NCBI GenBank assembly: GCA_019689955.1
Contig: JADGGM010000130.1
Location: 1 to 7,547 of the forward strand
Source of the DNA: Gemmatimonadaceae bacterium
Lineage (GTDB): Bacteria > Gemmatimonadota > Gemmatimonadetes > Gemmatimonadales > Gemmatimonadaceae
Length of the DNA: 7,547 bases
Direction: 5' to 3'
This document shows, piece after piece, positions 1 through 5,992 of the stretch. The notes beneath the pieces were generated by a model, which saw only the letters and a program-made list of their open reading frames with translations, had not been told where the DNA came from and did no database searches. Every line of letters starts with the position of its first letter. Within the stretch, counting starts at the first letter, position 1. The translations under genes and the position numbers were made by a program.

Positions 1-459
1 CTCCGGGCGCCTCCCCCCCTCGAGCACGAACCCGCCCGCGCCGAAGAGCCAGGTGCCGATCGCCGAGCGCTGCGCGCGCCCCACGGCCCGGGCGAGCGCG
101 GCCGGATCGGTGGGGAGCCCGTGCAGCTCGGCGAGCGCGCGGGCCACGGCGAGCGCGAGCTGTGTGCCGGAGCCGAGCCCGGCGTGTGAGGGGATGGCGC
201 GATGCACGTGGAACGACGCGCCGGCCTCGAGATGGTGGTGCGCGAGGAAGCGCCGCGCGAACTCGAGCGCACGGTCCCCCGACGGGCCGCTCGCGTGGAG
301 CGTCCGCGCCGGCGCCGCCTCGAGGAGCAGCGATGGCTCGGGCACCGCCGCGCCGATCCCGCCGAACCGCCGGCCGAAGGTGCCGCGCAGGTCGAGCATC
401 CCGAAGTGCAAGCGCGCCGGGGCTTCGATGAACACGGCCTCGCGAGCGCGATCCGTCAT
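1..459 (-). CDS. mptG: Beta-ribofuranosylaminobenzene 5'-phosphate (RFAP) synthase, N-terminal part
   Basis: This GHMP-fold enzyme makes the first committed H4MPT intermediate: it condenses p-aminobenzoate with PRPP, releasing CO2 and pyrophosphate to give RFA-5'-phosphate. The 153 visible residues begin MTDRAREAVFIEAPARLHFG. The PARLHFGMLDL segment (14-24) and the FGGIGAAV segment (32-39) are typical of the family. The glycine-rich GHMP loop P-SHA-GLGSG-TQLAL lies at 90-103. The ATG at 459 is chosen because the reading frame opens there with GGAGG about 10 bases upstream. It starts 22 bases after the DUF447 stop and is last of the visible operon. The C-terminal half lies beyond the window edge (no stop seen; family members are roughly 300-350 residues). 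A generic GHMP kinase is the main alternative, but the N-terminal motifs and the H4MPT/pABA neighbours make RFAP synthase much more likely. The symbol follows usage in methylotrophs. Confidence 0.88.
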   Translation of the reverse strand, partial: MTDRAREAVFIEAPARLHFGMLDLRGTFGRRFGGIGAAVPEPSLLLEAAPARTLHASGPSGDRALEFARRFLAHHHLEAGASFHVHRAIPSHAGLGSGTQLALAVARALAELHGLPTDPAALARAVGRAQRSAIGTWLFGAGGFVLEGGRRPE

Positions 460-481
460 GTGCCGTCGCCCTCCAGTGTCG

Positions 482-1048
482 TCATGATGGTGGAGCCGCA
501 GCCAGCGCCTTGCGCACGTACGCGGTGAGGAGCGCCATCGCCTCCTGCTCGCGCGGCCCCGCGGTCTTGTCGACGATCACCTGCAAGCGCTGGAACTCGC
601 TCACGATCTGCTCCGCCGGGAGCAGGTGCGTCCGCGTCGCGAGGATCGCGGCCTCGAGCACGGCGAAGCGCGCCCGGTTGAACCCGATGAGCTCCCGGTG
701 CGTCCCGTGATGGACCACGCGCGTCTCGATCCGTGCCCGCGGCGGCGTGTCGTCGAGCGAGATCACCTCGATCTCGCGCCACGAGCACGCGGCCTCGAGC
801 ACGACGCCGCGGACCCGGACCGCCGGGTGCGTGGGGGGCTCCGGGTTCGAGATCGCCGCCTGGGCGAAGATCAGGACATCGTCGGTGATGTTGATGACGG
901 CCGCGCCGGTGTCGCGGAGGTTGCGGAAGGTGGTGGTTTCGAGGAACGGCTTGATGACGATGCGCGACTCCCCCCACTCGACCCCCATCGGGGCCACGTT
1001 GACGCGTCCGCTCTCGTCCATGCTGGTGATGATCGTCTCGATGATCAC
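482..1048 (-). CDS. DUF447 family protein (H4MPT-associated, probable flavin-binding split barrel)
   Basis: A 188-residue protein of the DUF447 family, whose genes typically sit with H4MPT genes in methanogens and methylotrophs; no reaction is firmly assigned. Seen: an N-terminal ETIITSMDESGRVNVAPMG stretch (4-22), then KPFLETTTFRNL (33-44), INITDDVLIFA (52-62) and a C-terminal helix GFNRARFAVLEAAILATR (122-139). All are characteristic of the family. As I recall, an archaeal homologue structure has an FMN-binding split-barrel fold, so a flavoprotein role is plausible but not shown here. The start is GTG at 1048, not the in-frame ATG at 1066, because GAGGAGG (1056-1062) lies 7 bases upstream of that GTG and homology begins at IIETII. 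The GTG overlaps the pabC stop as GTGA. It contains no membrane segment or signal peptide and is presumably cytosolic. Confidence 0.87.
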   Translation of the reverse strand: MIIETIITSMDESGRVNVAPMGVEWGESRIVIKPFLETTTFRNLRDTGAAVINITDDVLIFAQAAISNPEPPTHPAVRVRGVVLEAACSWREIEVISLDDTPPRARIETRVVHHGTHRELIGFNRARFAVLEAAILATRTHLLPAEQIVSEFQRLQVIVDKTAGPREQEAMALLTAYVRKALAAAPPS

Positions 1049-1974
1049 CGCGCACCCTCCTCGCACTCGCGATGCACGAGCGCGGCGTAGGCGTGCATGA
1101 TCCGCTGCGTGACGGGGCCCACGGTTCCCGATCCGATCGCTCGCCCGTCCACCCGCACGAGCGGTGCGACGCCGCGGAGGGAGCTCGTGAGAAAGGCCTC
1201 GGTGGCGTCGTGGAGCTCCGCGCCCTCGACCACGCGCTCCGCAACGGTGAGCCCGAGCGCGGGCGCGAGCTCGATCACCGCGCGCCGGGTGATGCCGGGG
1301 AGCACGCCGCAGCCGAGCGGCGGGGTCACGAGCGTATCGCCGAGCCGGAGAAAGATGTTGCTCGCGGTCGCCTCGGCGACGTGCCCCGCCGTGTCGAGCC
1401 AGAGCGCGTCGTCAGCGTCGGCGGCACGCGCGGCGGCGAGGGCGAGGACGTTGTCGGTGTACGCGAGCACCTTCACGCCGCTCGTGGGGCTGTGCTCGTT
1501 GCGCCGCCCGCGCGCGATGTGCGCGGTAAGACCTTGCGTGTACGTCGTCGGTGCGATCGCCGGGAGCTGCGCGATGGTGAGCACGACCGTGGGGCGCGTC
1601 TCGCCCACGGGCGGGGGCGCGAGCCCCGGCGCCCCCACGCCGCGGCTCACCGTGAGCCGCGCGCTCCCCTCGGCGAGGCCGGCGGCGCGCGCTTCGTTCA
1701 CCGCGTCGCGCACCATGTCGGGGAGCCAGGGCGGGAGCTCGATCGCCAGCACGCGCGCCCCCGCGGCGAGGCGCGCGAGGTGCTGCGCGAGACGGAAGAC
1801 GACGCCGTTGGCGATCCGCATCGTCTCGAAGAGGCCGTCGGCGAGCGTGAAGCCGCGGTCGAGCGGGGAGAGGTGCGGTGTGCTCGTGTCGACGCGGTGG
1901 CCATTCACCCAGAGCATCGGGAGCGCCGGCCGCGCCGCGGGGGCGCGCGTGAGAGCGGAGTCGACGGCGCTCAC
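1045..1974 (-). CDS. pabC: Aminodeoxychorismate lyase-type class IV PLP aminotransferase
   Basis: A fold-type IV PLP enzyme, assigned as 4-amino-4-deoxychorismate lyase, which eliminates pyruvate to give p-aminobenzoate. Counting from the GTG start (309 residues), visible landmarks are: the N-terminal strand LWVNG (21-25); DRGFTLADGLFETMR (39-53); SGVKVLAYTDN with the probable PLP Schiff-base lysine K168 (165-175); the EATASNIF class IV signature at 201-208; and the phosphate-binding LPGITR (225-230). The GTG at 1974 overlaps the pabA stop as GTGA. ATG at 1917 (289 residues) also fits, since homology begins at LWVNG; neither start has a strong Shine-Dalgarno. The family overlaps in sequence with branched-chain and D-amino-acid aminotransferases, so the lyase assignment leans on its position directly behind pabB and pabA. 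Confidence 0.85.
   Translation of the reverse strand: MSAVDSALTRAPAARPALPMLWVNGHRVDTSTPHLSPLDRGFTLADGLFETMRIANGVVFRLAQHLARLAAGARVLAIELPPWLPDMVRDAVNEARAAGLAEGSARLTVSRGVGAPGLAPPPVGETRPTVVLTIAQLPAIAPTTYTQGLTAHIARGRRNEHSPTSGVKVLAYTDNVLALAAARAADADDALWLDTAGHVAEATASNIFLRLGDTLVTPPLGCGVLPGITRRAVIELAPALGLTVAERVVEGAELHDATEAFLTSSLRGVAPLVRVDGRAIGSGTVGPVTQRIMHAYAALVHRECEEGAR
1056..1062 (-). promoter_or_regulatory. Shine-Dalgarno site deciding the GTG start of the DUF447 gene
   Basis: GAGGAGG on the minus strand, inside the end of pabC, sits 7 bases before GTG 1048. It fixes the start there, since the upstream ATG at 1066 would place this site within the coding region. Confidence 0.7.
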
Positions 1975-2636
1975 CGGACGTATGCGACCGGTGGCGCCGC
2001 GTGCGCCGCCTCGGCGCCGGCGGACGCGAACGCCAGGTCGGCGCGGTCGGGGAGCGCCGATCCCGACGAGGCCGCGCCGTGCAGGAAGCGGTCGAGCATC
2101 CGGTAGCCGTGCTCCGTCAGCGCCGACTCCGGGTGGAACTGCACCCCGACCACCGGGTGCTCCCGATGCTCGACGGCCATGATCTCGCCATCCTCCGACG
2201 TCGCTGTCACGCGCAGCGCCGCCGGGAGCGAGGCCGGGGCGATGACGAGCGAGTGGTAGCGCGTCGCCCCGAACGGCGACGGCAGCCCGGCGAAGATGCC
2301 CGCTCCATCGTGATGAATGCGCGACGTCTTCCCATGCATGGGCTGCCGCGCGCGCACGATCTCCGCGCCGTATGCCGCACCGATGCACTGATGGCCGAGG
2401 CAGACGCCGAGGATCGGCGTCGTGGCGCCGAAACGGCGGATGACATCGGTGGAGATCCCCGCTTCCGTCGGAGAGCACGGGCCCGGCGAGATGATGATGT
2501 GCGACGGCGCGAGCGCGGCGATCTCGTCGAGCCCGATCGCATCGTGCCGGCGGACGACCGGCTCGTCCCCCAGCTCGCGCACGTACCGCGCGAGGTTGTA
2601 GACGAACGAGTCGTAGTTGTCGATGAGCAGAATCAT
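1971..2636 (-). CDS. pabA: Aminodeoxychorismate synthase glutamine amidotransferase subunit (PabA)
   Basis: Class I glutamine amidotransferase that releases ammonia from glutamine and channels it to PabB for aminodeoxychorismate formation. The 221-residue protein starts MILLIDNYDSFVYNLARY, as PabA/TrpG proteins do. It has the oxyanion-hole motif SPGPCSP (50-56) and the nucleophile elbow GVCLGHQ with Cys79. The other triad members His168 and Glu170 are in GVQFHPES (164-171), so the triad is complete. The ATG at 2636 overlaps the pabB stop as ATGA, and its own stop overlaps the pabC GTG. After the domain ends near residue 187 there is an Ala-rich tail of about 34 residues with no recognised motif. 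PabA and TrpG cannot be separated by sequence alone and some are shared between pathways. The PabB partner next door decides the name. Confidence 0.93.
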   Translation of the reverse strand: MILLIDNYDSFVYNLARYVRELGDEPVVRRHDAIGLDEIAALAPSHIIISPGPCSPTEAGISTDVIRRFGATTPILGVCLGHQCIGAAYGAEIVRARQPMHGKTSRIHHDGAGIFAGLPSPFGATRYHSLVIAPASLPAALRVTATSEDGEIMAVEHREHPVVGVQFHPESALTEHGYRMLDRFLHGAASSGSALPDRADLAFASAGAEAAHAAPPVAYVR

Positions 2637-4135
2637 CGAGGCTCCGGGCTCGAGGGGGAGCCGCCGACCGCGCGCCCGGCGCCGGCGAGCGCCGCGATCA
2701 AGGCGCGCGCCTTGTCGAGCGTCTCGTGGTACTCCTGCTCGGGGTCCGAGTCGGCGACGATCCCGCCGCCAACGCTAAAATACACCCGGTTCCCGATCGC
2801 CAGATAGGTGCGGATGACGATGCTCGCGTCGAGCGCGCCGCTCAGGGCGAGATACCCGATCGACCCGCAGTACACCCCCCGCCGCGACGGCTCCAGCTCG
2901 GCGATGATCTCCATGGCGCGCACCTTCGGCGCTCCCGTGATCGAGCCGCCGGGGAAGGTCGCGCAGAGGAGGTCGACGGCATCGCGACCGGGCTCGAGCG
3001 TGCCGGTGATCGTCGAGACCAGGTGGTGGACCGTGGAATAGTGCTCAACTGCGAATAATTCGGGGACCCGCACCGTGCCCGGGGCGCAGACGCGGGAGAG
3101 GTCGTTGCGCAGGAGGTCGACGATCATGAGGTTCTCGGCGCGGTCCTTGGCGCTGTCGGCGAGCGCGCGGCCGAGCGCGGCGTCGTGCGCGGGGTGGATC
3201 CCGCGCGGGCGCGTCCCCTTGATCGGGCGCGCTTCCACGTGCCCCGCCGGATCGAGGCGCAGGAAGCGCTCGGGAGAGGCGCTCAGCACCCGCACGTCGT
3301 CGAAGTCCAGGTACGCCGCGAAGGGCGCGGGGTTGAGCGCGCGAAGCCGCGTGTAGAGCGACCACGGCGGCTCGCGGAGCGGCGCCTCGAGCCGCTGCGA
3401 GATGTTCGCCTGGAAGATGTCCCCGGCGATGATGTACTCGCGGACGCGCCGTACCACATCGAGGTACCCGCGGTGCGTGAACGACGAGCGCAGCCCGATC
3501 GCCGCGCCCTGCTCCACCCCGTCCACCGGGTACGACGGCGCCCGCTCCACCGACGGGCACGGCGATATCGTGCTCTCGCGCGGCGGGCCCGCGAGGCGCG
3601 CACGAACCATCGCCACCCGCGCCGCGGCGCGGTGCGCACGTGCAGGGCCGAGCTCGGGGATCCCGGTGGAGATGATCCACGCCCGGTGCGCTGCGTGGTC
3701 CCACGCGAGCACCCAGTCGTAGAGGCCGAGCATCGCGTCGGGGATCGCGAGATCGTCGTAGCGCGGCGCGGGGAGCCGCTCGAGCACGGCGCCCCAGTCG
3801 TACCCGAGGTATCCCGCGATCCCTCCCTGGAACGGGGGGAGGCCGCTCACCTCCTCCGTGCGGAACGGCGCGAGAAGCGATCGCGCTTCGGCGAGCACGT
3901 GCGTCTCGAGCGTCGTGCGCGCCCCGTCGGGGAGAGAGACGCGCTCCGCCTGCGCGCCCTTGCTCCGCAGCACCACGGCCGGATCGGCCGAGAGGAAGGA
4001 GTAGCGGCCGAGCCGGTCCGGATCGCGCGCGCTGTCGAGGAAGAGGAGATACGGCAGACCGTGGAAGCGCGCGCAGCAATCGACAGGGTCCGGCGCCGGG
4101 GAGAGCTCCTCGACGATCGGAAGCGACGCCGTCAT
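2633..4135 (-). CDS. pabB: Aminodeoxychorismate synthase component I (PabB)
   Basis: Converts chorismate plus ammonia to 4-amino-4-deoxychorismate, working with PabA. The 500-residue protein has a TrpE-like N-terminal domain (about 1-190, with FQGGIAGYLGYD at 102-113) and a chorismate-binding domain (about 215-480). The latter carries AGDIFQANISQR (237-248), PIKGTRPRG (304-312), ENLMIVDLLRNDLSRV (334-349), the FPGGSITGAPK loop (394-404) and the metal/chorismate region near VGGGIVADSDPEQEY (455-469). Lys306 in PIKGT is diagnostic: anthranilate synthase has Ala there, whereas PabB uses this Lys to attack chorismate. The ATG at 4135 has GGGAGGG 8 bases upstream (4144-4150) and overlaps the preceding stop as ATGA. 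The length is normal for the family. Some bacteria have folate-specific copies elsewhere. This one, inside H4MPT genes, is probably dedicated to or shared with H4MPT. Confidence 0.95.
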   Translation of the reverse strand: MTASLPIVEELSPAPDPVDCCARFHGLPYLLFLDSARDPDRLGRYSFLSADPAVVLRSKGAQAERVSLPDGARTTLETHVLAEARSLLAPFRTEEVSGLPPFQGGIAGYLGYDWGAVLERLPAPRYDDLAIPDAMLGLYDWVLAWDHAAHRAWIISTGIPELGPARAHRAAARVAMVRARLAGPPRESTISPCPSVERAPSYPVDGVEQGAAIGLRSSFTHRGYLDVVRRVREYIIAGDIFQANISQRLEAPLREPPWSLYTRLRALNPAPFAAYLDFDDVRVLSASPERFLRLDPAGHVEARPIKGTRPRGIHPAHDAALGRALADSAKDRAENLMIVDLLRNDLSRVCAPGTVRVPELFAVEHYSTVHHLVSTITGTLEPGRDAVDLLCATFPGGSITGAPKVRAMEIIAELEPSRRGVYCGSIGYLALSGALDASIVIRTYLAIGNRVYFSVGGGIVADSDPEQEYHETLDKARALIAALAGAGRAVGGSPSSPEPR

Positions 4136-5580
4136 CCCGTCCCCCCTCCCTCGGAGCGCTCCCGCCGGCGGCGCGCGCTCCGCTCGGAGCGCTGCGTGAG
4201 GCGCACGTGCTCCGACGTCGGCTCGTCCGGCGGCGTGAGGTACCCCCAGTTCAGCGTCCCTTCCTGGCGGTACGTCTTCCCGAGGGTGATCGCGAGCTTC
4301 GCCTTCGCCAGCTCCTTCCCCAGGTAGAACGCGTGCGTGGCCTCGGTGACATCGAGCTGCGCGAAGATCTCCTGAATGTCCGTCCCGCGCACGAACTTGT
4401 CGCGGTTGAGCACCGTGATCGTGGACCGGTCGGTGAAGATGCGGAAGTTCGGGTCGGTGATCCGCGCCTGGAGGTCGCGCAGCTCCTGCTCGCTGTACTC
4501 GAGGATCCTCGCATCCTTGATCGTCACCAGGCGGTCATCGATGCGCTTGGGCGGGACCGCGTTGCGGACCGCGTAGTGCATGAGGCGGCGCGCGACGTCC
4601 ACCTCGCGCACCGCGCCGCGCGCCCACCCGATCACCTCGGTGGTGAGCACCGCGCGGACCCCGAGCTCCTGGCAGATCCCGATGAGCACCGCGTTCACCC
4701 CCGTGCTGTCGGCCGCCGTCAGCTCGGTGATGTTCCCGATCCCCATCATCATCTCGGCGTTCGGGTAGCGCCGCCGCACCTCGGCGTACCGCTCGATCGA
4801 CGCGGTGAAGCCGAAGGCGATCGGCTCGATCACCGGGTCGATGAGGTACGGCACCCCCCACCGCTCGAGCGCCTCGATGCTCGGCCCCAGCGTGTCGATC
4901 GACGCGCCGAAGTCCGGGATCACCACCACGCGCACGTCGCGCCCTGCGAGCTCGCGGGCGACGTCGAGGTTCGAGCCGTTGACGCTGAGCACGAGCGACG
5001 CGCCGGCATCGACCGCGGTGAGGATCTCGTCGCGGTCGAAGGTGTCGATGCTCACCCGCATCCCCGCGTCCACCAGCTCGCGTACGACGGCGCCGAGCTC
5101 CGGGAACGGGACCCCGGGGGTGCACCCGATGTCGATGTAGTCGGCCCCCGACTCGCGAAAGTGCTCCGCCTCGCGGCGGATCTCGTCGCGCGAGAGCTTG
5201 GGCGCGTTGTTGATCTCGGCGATGATCTCGATGTCCCACGCCCCGTAATCGCGGCGGAGCGCGCCCTGGCCGAAGTACTCCGGGATCTCGCGCAGGTCCT
5301 TCGGCCCTTTCTCCGTGCGGACGTTGCTTCGGGCCGCGACGGGCGCGACGTCCCCCTCGCACAGCCCGGGGAGGAGGACCAGGTCCGTGCCCGGGGGGAC
5401 GGGGACCTCGAGGCGCTGGGCAATCCACGGCGTGGTCATGAGCGCCGCCACGGTGATCGGCATGACGGCGATGTCGTACGCGAACGGCGGCGCCATGGCC
5501 GCGATCGTGCGGCGCAGCGCCGGCTCGGCCAGCTTCCCCGTGACGAACAGCACGTGGGCCGGCGCCGCGGAGCGCTCCAC
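4132..5580 (-). CDS. Dihydropteroate-synthase-like pterin-binding protein with DUF6513-type N-terminus (H4MPT type)
   Basis: Probably joins the pterin pyrophosphate to the RFAP-derived arylamine, the H4MPT equivalent of dihydropteroate synthase; this is inferred from family and context. Counted from the GTG start it has 482 residues in three parts. Residues 1-115 form a Rossmann-like domain (HVLFVTGKLAEPAL at 9-22; DLVLLPGLCEGD at 66-77) of the DUF6513 kind. Residues about 117-350 form a TIM-barrel pterin-binding domain with IIAEINNAP (119-127), GADYIDIGCTPG (145-156), VSIDTFDRDE (176-185), GIGNITELTAADSTG (280-294) and TTEVIGWARGAVRE (313-326). A C-terminal domain at about 350-450 contains HAFYLGKELAKAKLA (416-430) and NWGYL (444-448), possibly DUF4346-like. 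The canonical NVTPDSF loop of folate DHPS is absent. The last 25 residues are Arg/Ser/Gly-rich and their DNA doubles as the pabB Shine-Dalgarno. GTG at 5580 follows a G-rich AGGGGGG; the gap to the PCD gene is 27 bases. Confidence 0.88.
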   Translation of the reverse strand: MERSAAPAHVLFVTGKLAEPALRRTIAAMAPPFAYDIAVMPITVAALMTTPWIAQRLEVPVPPGTDLVLLPGLCEGDVAPVAARSNVRTEKGPKDLREIPEYFGQGALRRDYGAWDIEIIAEINNAPKLSRDEIRREAEHFRESGADYIDIGCTPGVPFPELGAVVRELVDAGMRVSIDTFDRDEILTAVDAGASLVLSVNGSNLDVARELAGRDVRVVVIPDFGASIDTLGPSIEALERWGVPYLIDPVIEPIAFGFTASIERYAEVRRRYPNAEMMMGIGNITELTAADSTGVNAVLIGICQELGVRAVLTTEVIGWARGAVREVDVARRLMHYAVRNAVPPKRIDDRLVTIKDARILEYSEQELRDLQARITDPNFRIFTDRSTITVLNRDKFVRGTDIQEIFAQLDVTEATHAFYLGKELAKAKLAITLGKTYRQEGTLNWGYLTPPDEPTSEHVRLTQRSERSARRRRERSEGGGTG

Positions 5581-5607
5581 CCGTCCCCCCCTGGCAGCAG
5601 TGTCGGC

Positions 5608-5970
5608 TTACTTCGTGTCGCCGCCGCGCACGAACTTGTTCGGCGTCCCCTCGAGCGCGCCGCCGGTCGGGCGCCAGAGGACCGCGTTCTCGATCGCGCG
5701 CGCCAGCTCGAAATCCTTGTCCGTGATCCCGCCCGCGGAGTGCGTCTGCAGCTTCACCCACACCTTGGCCCACGTGACCGTGAGGTCCGGGTGATGGTAC
5801 GCCGCCTCGGCCAGGAAGCCGATCGCGTTCACGAGCATGAGCGTCGTGGGCCAGCCGTCGGTCTTGTACTGGCGCCGGATCCACCCGTCCTCGTAGTACC
5901 ACCCGGGAAGACTCTCCAGGCGCTGGGCGATCTCGGACTCGTTGTACGTGCGTTCTTTCGTCGTCGGCAT
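5608..5970 (-). CDS. Pterin-4a-carbinolamine dehydratase family protein
   Basis: A small alpha/beta protein of the PhhB/DCoH family, whose classical members dehydrate 4a-hydroxytetrahydropterins formed by aromatic amino acid hydroxylases. In this 120-residue protein the active-site motif is intact: AEAAYHHPDLTVTW (54-67) with His59, His60 and Pro61, then His77 and the Asp84/Asp86 region in THSAGGITDKD (76-86). The family core normally ends around residue 95. Here a further 23 residues carry LWRPTGGALEGTPNKF (98-113), an extension I cannot assign. The ATG at 5970 has AGGAG (5978-5982) 7 bases upstream. It lies 22 bases behind the SDR stop and 27 before the DHPS-like start, so it is co-transcribed. 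No aromatic hydroxylase is in the window. A role in making or repairing the H4MPT pterin, or regulation as a DCoH-like partner, is inference. Confidence 0.9.
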   Translation of the reverse strand: MPTTKERTYNESEIAQRLESLPGWYYEDGWIRRQYKTDGWPTTLMLVNAIGFLAEAAYHHPDLTVTWAKVWVKLQTHSAGGITDKDFELARAIENAVLWRPTGGALEGTPNKFVRGGDTK

Positions 5971-5992
5971 GTCGTGGCTCCTGTCCGTCGTC

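Noticed and set aside
456..1244. 262-codon minus-strand frame overlapping DUF447 and pabC
   Set aside because: It reads DUF447 and pabC out of frame, and its sequence is a low-complexity Arg/Pro/His shadow.
1072..2182. Two overlapping plus-strand open frames of about 350 codons
   Set aside because: Both are antisense to pabC and the end of pabA; stop-free frames are common in DNA this GC-rich.
2633..4135. Anthranilate synthase TrpE/TrpG pair
   Set aside because: The chorismate enzyme has PIKGT (Lys306), not the Ala of TrpE, and pabC and H4MPT genes follow; pABA synthesis fits better.
3185..4327. Long plus-strand open frame antisense to pabB
   Set aside because: Shadow of pabB; composition is Arg/Glu-rich without motifs, while the minus strand shows a full PabB with its catalytic Lys.
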